A stretch of DNA of 64,000 nt from DASRHT01 sp035293765. Lineage in GTDB: Bacteria > Chloroflexota > Ktedonobacteria > Ktedonobacterales > Ktedonobacteraceae. Positions 16,478 through 25,095 of the stretch are shown one piece after another. The position numbers were made by a program, and so were the translations under genes. The notes beneath the pieces are model-generated. The model had not been told where the DNA came from. It made no database searches and saw only the letters and a list, made by a program, of their open reading frames with translations. How positions within the stretch are numbered: the stretch's first letter is position 1; every line of letters begins with the position of its first letter. The stretch is from NCBI GenBank assembly GCA_035293765.1, contig DATGMF010000082.1, forward strand, positions 10,115 through 74,114, in the 5' to 3' direction.

Positions 16478-17383
16478 TTATACTAGCAGATCAATTTCCA
16501 TGCCTTCACACGCAGAACGTGTGTGGGCAAAGCGGGCCTGCGCCTCCGCTTCCATCGTATCCAACTGCTTATCGTCATACGTTGGTTCATGGTGAAATAA
16601 GATCAATTCCCCGACATGCGCAGCTACTGCCGCTTCTACAGCCATCTCAATAGTGCTATGACCATAACCGTGCTTGACCTGCTGATAATCAGACGCTGTA
16701 TATTGTGCGTCATGGATTAACAGGTCCGCTCCCTCTATAAAAGTCAGAAATTCGTCTTCACACCCATTGCTCCACTCGACATCCGTTGCATAAACGACGC
16801 TTCTGCCCGCGTGTTCAATCCGATACACCACCGCCCCATTGAGAGGGTGGCTTTGCGTGAACAGGATTCTTACCTGCACATCAGCGCCATCATGCGCTAA
16901 AACACCCCCATCATCCACTACCGGCTGACTATGATTATTCCAGCTAATACATTGCTTATCGGTCACAGTATAAAACACGCGCTTCGATGGCAGGCGATCA
17001 CCTTCCACAGGGAAATACGGAGGAGAGACGAACGGGGTTACGATCTGTTTTATGTCCCGATCTGCGAGCTGGGGGCCGAAAAGATGCAGGTTGGTGCGAG
17101 GGTCAAACAGAGGGGCGAAGAAGGGAAAGCCGATGAGATGATCGCTATGCCCGTGTGTGAGGAATAACGAGAGGTCAAGTTGCTGTATGCCATTAGCACG
17201 TCTCATCAAATCTTCCCCCAGGCGAATAATGCCGCTTCCAGCATCGAAGATCAGGGTATGCTCACCGGCGAGCACTTCAACGCACGAGGTATTGCCCCCA
17301 TGACGCAGCGTGTGCGGTCCTGGAGTCGGGTAACTCCCTCGCACCCCCCAAAAACGCACCAGAAAACGCCGCCTGTCAGCCAT
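16478..17383 (-). CDS. MBL-fold metallo-hydrolase
   Basis: A 301-residue metallo-beta-lactamase-fold protein. The N-terminus RFWGVRGSYPTPGPHTLRHG with GGNTSCVEV is typical of a PhnP/RNase Z-like subgroup often annotated as phosphoribosyl 1,2-cyclic phosphodiesterase. The metal motif is THGHSDH near 96. Later metal ligands are visible in QSHPLNGAVVYRIEH, ATDVEW, HDAQYTASDY and HGYGHST, and FHHEPTYDD. First gene of the MBL - M50 - HD - scpA operon, with a promoter about 50 bp upstream. The substrate is unknown. Confidence 0.88.
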   Translation of the reverse strand: MADRRRFLVRFWGVRGSYPTPGPHTLRHGGNTSCVEVLAGEHTLIFDAGSGIIRLGEDLMRRANGIQQLDLSLFLTHGHSDHLIGFPFFAPLFDPRTNLHLFGPQLADRDIKQIVTPFVSPPYFPVEGDRLPSKRVFYTVTDKQCISWNNHSQPVVDDGGVLAHDGADVQVRILFTQSHPLNGAVVYRIEHAGRSVVYATDVEWSNGCEDEFLTFIEGADLLIHDAQYTASDYQQVKHGYGHSTIEMAVEAAVAAHVGELILFHHEPTYDDKQLDTMEAEAQARFAHTRSACEGMEIDLLV

Positions 17384-17432
17384 CGTACTTTGCTCCTGCT
17401 ATAAACCTGTATCAAGACGTTTAGCTGCCCCT

Positions 17433-17461
17433 ATTATAACGTGCCAGCAGAGCAATGAAAA
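17433..17461 (-). promoter_or_regulatory. Promoter of the MBL-M50-HD-scpA operon
   Basis: On the minus strand a perfect TATAAT (17433-17438), 17-bp spacer and TTTTCA (17456-17461), which matches the -35 consensus at four positions. Confidence 0.55.
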
Positions 17462-17602
17462 GGTTTCGACTGAAACTGTTTAGTTTCCCTGTCCGTGAAC
17501 TTATTGTCAAGAGGGATGATATACCTCATTGATTCCTTTTTCTGTTGGTTATGCAATGAAGCATTTTTTTATGCGTCAGATAGATAATGAGGAAGGAAAT
17601 TT

Positions 17603-18556
17603 ATGACTACAAGAAGACAGACGGCAAGCCCTGATGCTGTCAGTCAAAGTGCAGCGGAGGCGGTCGATACCGTCAAAGCAGAAACCAGGCCGTTTGCACG
17701 CTTTACGAAAAAATTCTATAACGACTGGTCGTTCCATCTGGCACAGGCTCTGGCCTTCAGCCTGATCACTGCCATCGTGCCGATTGCGATTCTGCTGCTG
17801 GCTATTCTCGGCGGCTTTATCGGCGGCCTGGACCATAAAGCTGCTACGACCCTAATTGGTCATCTTGCCAAAGCATTACCCGGCCCGCTCTCATCGCAGG
17901 AAGTGCTGAGTTCCGCTACTAGCAAGCTGACAAGCGCCTCTGGAGCTCTGGCGCTGATCGCGATTGTCACGGCCATTTTCGTTGGCTCACGCCTCTTTAC
18001 GCTCTTAGAAGTATGCTTCGATCTCATCTACCGGCTGCGTCCCCGCCCACAGAGCAAAAAAAATATCATGGCGATTATTATGCTCTTTGTGTTTATTGTG
18101 CTAACTCCTGTGCTGGTCCTGGCCTCGCTCATTCCAGATCAGATCGTTGCTATCCTGCAAAATTCACCTATCAGCACCAATCCCAGCCTGCTTTCTCGCA
18201 TAGGCGGCATTCTCAGCAGCTTGATTGTCTCATTCCTGCTGTTTGAAATCATCTACGCTTTCGTACCCAACCGGCGCGTTACGATGAACAATCTTCAGGA
18301 TCGGCTACGGTCATGCTGGCCGGGCGCGCTCACGGCGGCGGTCGCGCTGCAAATCTGGCTCGTGCTCTTCCCGCTCTACACGCGCTCTTTCATGAATGGC
18401 TACGTCGGTCAGGTAGGATTCGTGCTGATACTGCTCGCATTCTTCTACTTTATGGCGGTCGTAGTGCTGCTGGGAGCTGAGGTCAACGCCTTCTTCATCG
18501 AGAAGATCCCTCCCACAACGCACGATCTGATTACGCGGGCCAGCCAGAGCGATTAG
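17603..18556 (+). CDS. YihY/BrkB-family membrane protein
   Basis: A 317-residue polytopic protein of the YihY (formerly RNase BN / BrkB) family. After a 40-residue polar N-terminus, the family block WSFHLAQALAFSLITAIVPI opens a bundle of six membrane helices. GSRLFTLLEVCFDLIYRLRP and LLFEIIYAFVPNRRV with the closing LLGAEVNAFFIE are conserved family features. Possible role as an envelope transporter or lipid-handling protein; not established. GAGGAAGGAAA precedes the ATG. A stem-loop terminator follows at 18587. Confidence 0.9.
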   Translation: MTTRRQTASPDAVSQSAAEAVDTVKAETRPFARFTKKFYNDWSFHLAQALAFSLITAIVPIAILLLAILGGFIGGLDHKAATTLIGHLAKALPGPLSSQEVLSSATSKLTSASGALALIAIVTAIFVGSRLFTLLEVCFDLIYRLRPRPQSKKNIMAIIMLFVFIVLTPVLVLASLIPDQIVAILQNSPISTNPSLLSRIGGILSSLIVSFLLFEIIYAFVPNRRVTMNNLQDRLRSCWPGALTAAVALQIWLVLFPLYTRSFMNGYVGQVGFVLILLAFFYFMAVVVLLGAEVNAFFIEKIPPTTHDLITRASQSD

Positions 18557-18586
18557 TACCGTCTGGCAGATTTTGTATTAGATAAC

Positions 18587-18617
18587 GCGAAAAGTCGGGT
18601 AAGAACCGACTTTTCGC
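18587..18617 (+). terminator. Stem-loop terminator after the yihY-like gene
   Basis: GCGAAAAGTCGG and CCGACTTTTCGC form a perfect 12-bp stem with a 7-nt loop, 30 bp after the stop. The T-tract lies inside the stem, not after it. Confidence 0.6.
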
Positions 18618-18654
18618 AATAACAATCGATTAACATAAACCACCTAGCAGCACG

Positions 18655-19022
18655 GTAGGGACCTGATTTATCGCGTCCGCTTTATCGCGTCCGCTTTATC
18701 TCCTGCCACCTTTCTTCCACTCCAGAACCCAATTTGCCGTTAAAAAATTTTTTACCCTGACATAAAAGATGCGCAAGCACAAGAGACCATGCCCTCTCGT
18801 AGGACCCCCCCCACGATGATTCGGGGAGCTACAGCGCGTCCGCTTTAGCGCCTGTCCTGCCCTTTGTCCTGATGGTACCCCAACGATTTCTTCGTTGGGA
18901 AGAACGCAGCCAACAAGTTTTATCCACGAAAACAGTTCTGCAATAGATTTACCGTAGAAGATGTTCTCACACGAAAAATGGAGGATAATCAATGAACTGG
19001 ACGCGATAAATCAGGTCCCTAC
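18655..19022. repeat. MITE-like element with 24-bp terminal inverted repeats
   Basis: A 368-bp block framed by perfect inverted ends that begin GTAGGGACCTGATTTATC (18655 onward) and end with the complement at 19022; the match extends over 24 bp. It carries no transposase. An antisense reading frame of 98 codons inside it has no family resemblance and I regard it as non-coding. Related shorter copies lie at 35439, 54758 and 59926. No clear target duplication is visible. Confidence 0.7.
18667..18700. repeat. 14-bp tandem repeat inside the MITE-like element
   Basis: The unit TTTATCGCGTCCGC occurs twice in direct succession followed by a partial third copy (TTTATC). The unit is itself part of the element's terminal repeat. 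Confidence 0.7.
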
Positions 19023-19106
19023 GACATTACAAGCAGCTCTATATGCGGCTTTGTATGCCGGGCGACAGCAGAAGGGCCTATAGATTGCTGAATCAAATAA
19101 AAGGTA

Positions 19107-19115
19107 TGATACAAT
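19107..19115 (+). promoter_or_regulatory. Extended -10 element before the lipoprotein operon
   Basis: TGATACAAT fits the extended -10 form TGnTATAAT with one mismatch, about 58 bp before the lipoprotein start. No good -35 box is seen. Confidence 0.4.
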
Positions 19116-19172
19116 GTGTACCTAATGGAAGGATAACCTCAACTCGCATGATTCTTTTTCAAGGAGGTTGCC

Positions 19173-19883
19173 ATGTTCAGGCACCCGATACCGTCACGAT
19201 ACCTCCGCTCCGCTGTTCCTGGCGGATTACTTGCGCTCATTCTTGCGCTGGCGGCTTGCGCAGGTGACGCAAATACACCCAATGCTCAGCAGTTGATCAG
19301 CCAGGCTCAGGCTGCTATCCAAAAAGTTACCTCCTATCATTTCAATCTTAATGCCGATAATCCCGGCTCCGGCGGCCTGCTGGTGATCAAGACGGCGGAT
19401 GGGGATGTGCTTGTACCAGATAAGCTCAAAGCCAGCGCCAACGCGCTCGTGATCGGCAATACTGTGCAGGTACAGATCATCGCGATTGGCGATAAGCAGT
19501 ATGTGACCGACCCCATCTCAGGCAAGTGGAGCAGCACGACCGGACTCCTCGATCCGCGCACACTTTCAGATTCTCAGACCGGAGTTGCAGCCATTCTGGG
19601 CCATATTCAGAATCCCAGCACACCCACCGATAGCAACGTCGATGGCACCGCTTGCTGGAGCATTGACGGCAGGCTCGACGCTAAATATCTGACGGCTATC
19701 ACAGGCGGCGGCACCCCGGCTGGTACCCAGGTTAACGTCACAACCTGCATCGGCAAACAAGATCACCTGCCCTATCTGATCCGCATGAGCGGCGTTACGG
19801 TTCAGGGAGATACCGATAAGACGGTGCGCACCTTCAAGCTTTCGAAGTTTGGCGAGCAGCTCACTATTGTGGCGCCCATTTAA
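19173..19883 (+). CDS. LppX/LprG-family lipoprotein
   Basis: A 236-residue lipoprotein. The signal peptide ends in a lipobox LALAACAG, giving a lipidated Cys at about 29. The mature part matches the LppX_LprAFG fold: SQAQAAIQKVTSYHFNL, then a beta-rich body with ADGDVLVPDKLKA, GDKQYVTDPISGKWSS and a late FKLSKFGEQLTIVAP. In mycobacteria LprG carries acylated lipids and works with the MFS pump P55 encoded next to it. Here, too, an MFS pump gene follows by 46 bp. An AAGGAGG ribosome site precedes the start. Lipid transport is inferred from family and context. Confidence 0.85.
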   Translation: MFRHPIPSRYLRSAVPGGLLALILALAACAGDANTPNAQQLISQAQAAIQKVTSYHFNLNADNPGSGGLLVIKTADGDVLVPDKLKASANALVIGNTVQVQIIAIGDKQYVTDPISGKWSSTTGLLDPRTLSDSQTGVAAILGHIQNPSTPTDSNVDGTACWSIDGRLDAKYLTAITGGGTPAGTQVNVTTCIGKQDHLPYLIRMSGVTVQGDTDKTVRTFKLSKFGEQLTIVAPI

Positions 19884-19929
19884 GACCGTCAGCTATTGTT
19901 GGTAACGCTCACAAGCAAAGGAGCTGACA

Positions 19930-21588
19930 ATGCGGAAGCTTACCATGAGCAGCCCGGCGCGACTGGCTATCCTGGTTGCCTGTACGGCGGTGTTCCTGAC
20001 CGCGCTCGATCAGACGGTTGTGGTCACAGCTCTGCCGCAAATGATCCTTGACCTGCAAATTCCCATCGGTCAGCTTGACCGCGCGGCATGGATTATCAGC
20101 GGCTACCTGCTAGGATATGTTATCGCGATGCCTTTGATGGGGCGCGTCTCCGATATCTACGGGCGACGGCGCGTCTTCCTGATCTGCCTGGGCGTTTTCG
20201 CGTTTGGCTCGCTTTTCTGCGGCCTCGCTCCTCTTCTGGGCAATGCCATCGATATCAGCTTTCTGAAAAACGTCGGCATTGATGTCAATTCGCAGGGCCT
20301 GATCTGGCTGGTGGCCGCCCGCTTCATCCAGGCGGCGGGCGGAGGCGCGGTCGTTCCGGTGGCTATGGCGGTCGCGGGCGACTTCTACGGTTGGAAAGAG
20401 CGCGCGTTGATGCTGGGACTGATCGGCATGGTCACAGAGGCTGGCGGCGTATTGGGGCCGCTCTACGGCTCAGTTATTGTCCAATCGCTGGGTTGGCAGT
20501 ATATCTTTTATCTCAACCTGCCCATTGTCGCTCTACTGCTAATACTGGTCGTTCGCTTTATCCCTGCGGTAAGCGCGAGCACTGAGGAAGGAAGCACGCG
20601 CGAGCGCATTGATCTTTTCGGCGCTCTGCTGCTGGGTGCATCGCTGATCTGCCTCAGTCTGGGCCTGGCGCAACAGGCCGCACAGATCACGCCTGCGAGG
20701 CCCGCAGCAGGCACGGCTCCTATCGAGAACAACCCCTGGCTGATCCTCGCGGCCCTGGTCTTGCTCTGCGGCTTTATCGCGCTGGAACTTTATTACGAGC
20801 GACGTTCACAATGGCCCGTTGTCAATCTCTCCTTGTTCAAGCGTGCGATGTTTTCCGCGACCTCTATTGTAAGCCTGCTTGTGGGGGCCGCGCTGATCAT
20901 CGCGATGGCGGATATTCCTATCTTTATCGCCACCGTATTGAACCGCAGCGCGATAGATAGCGGCTTGGCTCTGCTGCGCCTCACTGCCATGATCCCGGTT
21001 GGAGCCATTGTCGGCGGCTGGCTCTGTTCTCGCATCACTGCCCGCTGGACTGCCGTGCTCGGGCTGATCGCGACGGCTGCCGGATTCTGGCTTATGCATC
21101 TCTGGCCGCTCAACGTCGATTGGACCCAGATCACGATCAGCACGATGATTGCGGGCTCCGGCTTCGGATTGGTCATCGCGCCCATCAGCACCACTGCGAT
21201 CAACGCGGCCAGCGAGCGCCAGATCGGCATGGCTTCATCCGTTGTTACGGTGCTGCGCATGATCGGCATGATACTTGGCCTGGCCGCTTTGACCTCGTGG
21301 GGGTTGGGTCGCTTCCGCCTCCTGGCCGCCGGCTTCAAACCACCCGTGGGCGTTCCGGCTTTCAGCGCGCAATATAATAACCTGTACAGCCAGTATTTGA
21401 TCGGCGCTGCTCACGCAGTCTATACCGCCATTTTCCTGGCGGCTGGCATTTTATGCATCGTGGCATTGGTGCCGGCAATTTTCCTGGAAGGAAGAAAACT
21501 CTCGCCCTACTTCATTCGTAGTAGAGATAACAGGATCGACCCTTTGACATCTGAAACGGAAAGCGAGGCCAGGGCAACTCATGGATAG
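19930..21588 (+). CDS. DHA2-type 14-TM MFS efflux transporter (P55-like)
   Basis: A 552-residue major facilitator. Early residues carry the DHA2 landmark LTALDQTVVVTALPQMILDL, motif A appears as GRVSDIYGRRRVFLICLG, and motif C-like glycines appear in EAGGVLGPLYGS. About 14 hydrophobic segments are present. It follows the LprG-like lipoprotein gene, the same arrangement as lprG-Rv1410c in mycobacteria. Its last 8 bases overlap the next gene. The likely role is drug or lipid export across the membrane. AAGGAG precedes the ATG. Confidence 0.92.
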   Translation: MRKLTMSSPARLAILVACTAVFLTALDQTVVVTALPQMILDLQIPIGQLDRAAWIISGYLLGYVIAMPLMGRVSDIYGRRRVFLICLGVFAFGSLFCGLAPLLGNAIDISFLKNVGIDVNSQGLIWLVAARFIQAAGGGAVVPVAMAVAGDFYGWKERALMLGLIGMVTEAGGVLGPLYGSVIVQSLGWQYIFYLNLPIVALLLILVVRFIPAVSASTEEGSTRERIDLFGALLLGASLICLSLGLAQQAAQITPARPAAGTAPIENNPWLILAALVLLCGFIALELYYERRSQWPVVNLSLFKRAMFSATSIVSLLVGAALIIAMADIPIFIATVLNRSAIDSGLALLRLTAMIPVGAIVGGWLCSRITARWTAVLGLIATAAGFWLMHLWPLNVDWTQITISTMIAGSGFGLVIAPISTTAINAASERQIGMASSVVTVLRMIGMILGLAALTSWGLGRFRLLAAGFKPPVGVPAFSAQYNNLYSQYLIGAAHAVYTAIFLAAGILCIVALVPAIFLEGRKLSPYFIRSRDNRIDPLTSETESEARATHG

Positions 21589-22732
21589 CGGGAGAAATAG
21601 GCCCTCGGGAAGGTATCGCGATCAGTCCTACGAGGATCGCTACGAGCGCGAATATGAGCAGAGACCCCGGCAATACCGGAGGCACCCGGCGCCAAATCCA
21701 GAGCCAGAGCTGAGAAAACGCCCTCGTCGCAGGCGGCGAGCATGGCCTGTTCTACTTACCGGCTGTGGCCTGGGTGTCTTTTTCACAGTGCTCGTCGCCG
21801 CAGTGGTCGTCTTTCTCGCCATCCGCTCCTCTCAAGGAGTGGGCCTGACCGGATTACCCGGGCTGGGCGCTCCTCAAACCTTCACCCACGAAGATACGCA
21901 GCAAATACCACTTACGACCATTTCACAGATGCAGGTTTGCGACAAAATCGGCAATGTATCCGTTATGGTTGATCCAAGAGCCACGGGCGCATCGATTACC
22001 ACAAAAAAAATCGTTCATGCCAATAGTCAGAATGACGCCAACCAGGAGTTCAAACGCATCGGGATAGAGGTGCAGCCCCCAGGGACCATCACCAACGCTC
22101 TGACCTGCGCCAACCAGCAGGCAACCCCCACCGCAAATGGCACCGCGACGCAAGGCAATCCTAACAGCACGCTGATCGTCAACACGACTATTCCCAACAG
22201 CGAAGGGCTGCTGCATAATAGCAACGATGCCGTTGATATCGCGATCACCCTGCCAACAACCGTGCTCCCCTCTACCGGACCTTCGATGCTGGCAGATATC
22301 GAAGCCCCCGTCGGCAACGTGACCGTGGACGGGTTAAGCGGTGCCTTAACGATCAAGGGCAGCACCGGCGATGTAACGGTTACGCATGCAATACTGGTCG
22401 ATGGCTCGCACATCTCCACCGATCAAGGCAATGTCACCTTTAACGGGCTACTGGTAGTGCCGCCCGCCGGACAGACATCGCGCTACATGATTTTAAGCGA
22501 GCAAGGCAGCATCAACGTGACGCTGCCCGAAAACACCAATGTTATCCTCGACGCCAATACCAATGTCGGCTCGATCAATAGCGATTTTAACATTCCGGTG
22601 CAAAATAATAATGGCTCAGGGCCGGTCAGCTATCATGGTCCGCTCAACCCGGCTATAGGTCCCCAGCCCGCAGCTACACTCGTACTTGATATCAGCACAG
22701 GCAATGTGAATATCCACAAAGCGGCGCAATAG
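21581..22732 (+). CDS. Membrane-anchored beta-rich protein (DUF4097-like)
   Basis: A 383-residue protein that overlaps the MFS gene by 8 bp. A basic, Tyr/Arg-rich cytoplasmic N-terminus (about 1-53) precedes one membrane helix (GLGVFFTVLVAAVVVFLAI). Outside lies a repetitive beta structure with turns such as ADIEAPVGNVTVDGLSGALT, KGSTGDVTV and DISTGNVNI, typical of DUF4097/DUF4098 putative adhesin domains. As third gene of the lipoprotein-pump operon it may be an envelope partner of the system, but no function is known. Confidence 0.75.
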   Translation: MDSGRNRPSGRYRDQSYEDRYEREYEQRPRQYRRHPAPNPEPELRKRPRRRRRAWPVLLTGCGLGVFFTVLVAAVVVFLAIRSSQGVGLTGLPGLGAPQTFTHEDTQQIPLTTISQMQVCDKIGNVSVMVDPRATGASITTKKIVHANSQNDANQEFKRIGIEVQPPGTITNALTCANQQATPTANGTATQGNPNSTLIVNTTIPNSEGLLHNSNDAVDIAITLPTTVLPSTGPSMLADIEAPVGNVTVDGLSGALTIKGSTGDVTVTHAILVDGSHISTDQGNVTFNGLLVVPPAGQTSRYMILSEQGSINVTLPENTNVILDANTNVGSINSDFNIPVQNNNGSGPVSYHGPLNPAIGPQPAATLVLDISTGNVNIHKAAQ

Positions 22733-23022
22733 CAAGATATGAGCTGCTTCACAATGGCGGTGTTGATTCCGCCCCTTGTACATTCTGCTGGATATTGTTA
22801 TTATCAGAGCGATAACTGCTGCAAGTCTATCAGAAAAGCCCTATCATTGCCCCATCTAGCAGCATCAGAGTTAATAGAGGGGCATAGAGGAAGGTGCTAA
22901 TTTGTAATTTCAGTATCCTCAAGCGGGTCGAGCTAGCCATCAGCTCACGCGGCCCCTCTTAGGGGAAACATAGACATCAAACTCGAAGATGTCAAGGGGA
23001 AATGCGATAAGGAGGTCAATCA

Positions 23023-24003
23023 ATGATTTGCCCACGTTGCCAGAGCCAGGTTGCCGACGGAGTAAAGTTTTGTGGAAGCTGCGGAGCGCCGATGCAGCAA
23101 ATGAACCCGACACCGCCACCACAGCCACCACCTCCAGGGCCGGGGGCGTATGGAGCGCCACAGGGAGTCTACACTCCCCCCAATCAATACGAAGAGTACG
23201 CGAACAGCGCGTTTGGCAATGCCGTGCCAAAGGCGGAACTACACAATCCTAAGGGACCACTGCGCATAGCCGATATGACCATCACTATCGATGGCGAGCT
23301 GGTGCCAGTCGTAGACATCATGCTGGGAAATCAGATGCCCATCTACTTCGAGCATCATATCCTCCTCTGGAAGCATCCTGGCGTGCAGATCGGCTTCAAA
23401 TCGCTGCGAGGAGCGGCGCGGCGCTTCTTCGCGGGACTGCAAGTCTTCATTAGCGAGGCACAGGGGCCGGGGAATATCTCGTTTTCTCGCGACTCCGTGG
23501 GGCAGATCGTGGCCCTGCGTCTCCAGCCAGGCCAGATGGTTGAGGTGCGTGAACACCAGTTTCTTGTTGCCACAGGCAACATTGACTATAACTTCACCTT
23601 TGTACAGGGCGCGGCTAATATCCTCTTCAGCCGTACAGGTTTGTTCATCGACCAGTTTACCGCTCAGGGCGGCGAGGGCATGCTCTTGCTGCACGGCTAT
23701 GGCAACGTCTTCGAGAAAGTGCTGGCTCCCGGCGAGGCGCTGGACGTCGAGCCTGGAGCGTGGCTGTGGAAAGACCCCTCGGTCCAGATGACGGTAACAA
23801 CGGTGGCAGGCTCGCAGCGAGGAGGGGGCATCCTGGGCGCGATTGGCGGCCTGATGGCGGGCGCGTCCTTCGTCCTGAACCGCTTCATCGGCCCTGGTCG
23901 CGTCGGCATTCAATCGATGACCTATCATCCGCCTACAGCGGAGGGAGCGCAGCAAGCTGGCGGCCAGAGCAACATCAATCTAGGCAATTTGTTTAACTCG
24001 TGA
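23023..24003 (+). CDS. AIM24-family protein with an N-terminal zinc ribbon
   Basis: A 326-residue protein behind a near-perfect AAGGAGGT ribosome site. Residues 3-20 are a zinc ribbon with two CxxC pairs (CPRC and CGSC). A proline-rich linker follows (about 30-60). The rest is the AIM24/TIGR00266 beta-jelly domain: MPIYFEHHILLWKHPGVQI, GPGNISFSRDSVG, LVATGNIDYNF and GGEGMLLLHGYGN, with the late GPGRVGIQSM. A glycine-rich hydrophobic stretch near 270-290 may touch the membrane. Bacterial AIM24 proteins have no settled function. Stands alone. Confidence 0.85.
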   Translation: MICPRCQSQVADGVKFCGSCGAPMQQMNPTPPPQPPPPGPGAYGAPQGVYTPPNQYEEYANSAFGNAVPKAELHNPKGPLRIADMTITIDGELVPVVDIMLGNQMPIYFEHHILLWKHPGVQIGFKSLRGAARRFFAGLQVFISEAQGPGNISFSRDSVGQIVALRLQPGQMVEVREHQFLVATGNIDYNFTFVQGAANILFSRTGLFIDQFTAQGGEGMLLLHGYGNVFEKVLAPGEALDVEPGAWLWKDPSVQMTVTTVAGSQRGGGILGAIGGLMAGASFVLNRFIGPGRVGIQSMTYHPPTAEGAQQAGGQSNINLGNLFNS

Positions 24004-24063
24004 CCATACCTTTTACAACCGGCAGCCTGGACAAGGCCAGCCGCCAGACATAGCATCAGGCAG

Positions 24064-24085
24064 CCACCCGGATTTAGCCGGGTGG
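24064..24085. terminator. Bidirectional terminator between convergent genes
   Basis: CCACCCGG and CCGGGTGG form an 8-bp stem with a 6-nt loop, followed by TTGTCCGTTTT on the plus strand. It lies in the 91-bp gap between the AIM24 gene and the MEDS gene. Confidence 0.65.
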
Positions 24086-24094
24086 TTGTCCGTT

Positions 24095-24751
24095 TTAGCC
24101 AGATGACGAATTGGTGTTGCCTTTTTCTTTATTGATGCGCAAGATCTTCAGCATGTATTGCTCTGAGTTCAGGTAGAACGGGTTGCGCTTGATATATTTG
24201 CCAACAACAGAGATCGGATGCAGCTTCAGCATCTCAACCACCAGACTGGGCAGCAATTTACTGTGATCGTAGTGCATCAGTGCAATGATGGGGGCATTCT
24301 GGAAAGTAAAGACCGCATCGGAGGCCGCCTCGTATTTGAGGATTTGTTCGGCGGAGGCAACATCTTTTGTCAACCACGTCATATCAATCGAAATGCGGAC
24401 GGCGGTCCACCCTTCCCGCAACGCCTGGGCGATAAATGTCTGGTGCGACGAGAGCAAAGTATAGGGATCGAACCGCTTGCCATTGGACAAAAATATTTCT
24501 CGCTCATCGTACAACACGAGTTGCCCTGATGCAATTTTCTCATCTACATCTATCTGTAGCTTCTCCAGCGCTTCGCATAGCTCCTTCACCTGCGCCGGCG
24601 CGGCTGCAAAAAGGCATTTCTCCTTTAGAGAAAGCCCTACCCGCAGCAAATGTGCTGTGACGCCAGGAATTTCTGTGACCTTGCTATAGAGCTGGCAGAT
24701 ATGTGAGCCAGGAGCAATACGCTCTGATTTACCTTCAACACTAAGATCCAT
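24095..24751 (-). CDS. MEDS-domain (DcmR-like) sensory protein
   Basis: About 218 residues from the ATG at 24751, which follows GGAGG by five bases; a GTG six codons upstream is the alternative. The sequence opens with APGSHICQLYSKVTEI and LRVGLSLKEKCLFAA, typical of the MEDS domain (methanogen/methylotroph DcmR sensor) that often precedes histidine kinases. SISIDMTW-like and ALMHYDHSKLLPSLVVEML segments complete a RecA-like fold. No kinase or HTH domain is attached. Last gene of a Nudix - membrane protein - MEDS operon, overlapping the membrane protein gene by about 11 bases. Confidence 0.8.
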   Translation of the reverse strand: MDLSVEGKSERIAPGSHICQLYSKVTEIPGVTAHLLRVGLSLKEKCLFAAAPAQVKELCEALEKLQIDVDEKIASGQLVLYDEREIFLSNGKRFDPYTLLSSHQTFIAQALREGWTAVRISIDMTWLTKDVASAEQILKYEAASDAVFTFQNAPIIALMHYDHSKLLPSLVVEMLKLHPISVVGKYIKRNPFYLNSEQYMLKILRINKEKGNTNSSSG

Positions 24752-25085
24752 ACCTACCTCCGCCGGCACTACCGGTACTGGCTGCTTCCCGCTGTTGCCG
24801 GAACCGGGCGGCCCGGTTACTCATACTGACTACAACCCAGGCCAACCCCCCAAAAACAAACGCTCCTGATAAAAGAGAGATAAGGATGAGCAAAATAACT
24901 TTTTGCAGAGAGAGCGCCGTCGCCATTGCCAGCAGAATTGGCATAGAGCAAAACGACATCACAAACGCAAAAAATAATGCCCACACGATGATTACCCGCA
25001 ACCCCTGCGCGCGTGTCAGTGGCACTTCCCCACTATAAGGAAAAAGGAGGCGACGCACGAGCGAATAACGCGGCTGGTTCTGCAT
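24741..25085 (-). CDS. Small two-helix membrane protein
   Basis: A 114-residue protein read from the ATG at 25085, which has AGGAG seven bases upstream; a longer frame would run into the Nudix gene. Two membrane helices are clear (VIIVWALFFAFVMSFCSMPI and VILLILISLLSGAFVFGGLA) joined by a short loop, with basic ends. I do not recognise a family. It lies 10 bp after the Nudix stop and overlaps the MEDS start, so the three are probably one transcript. Confidence 0.75.
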   Translation of the reverse strand: MQNQPRYSLVRRLLFPYSGEVPLTRAQGLRVIIVWALFFAFVMSFCSMPILLAMATALSLQKVILLILISLLSGAFVFGGLAWVVVSMSNRAARFRQQREAASTGSAGGGRYGS

Positions 25086-25095
25086 ACGGCTACTC

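Noticed and set aside
18696..18992. 98-codon minus-strand frame inside the MITE-like element
   Set aside because: It lies wholly within the repeat, has no family resemblance and starts with TTG; more likely a by-product of the repeat.
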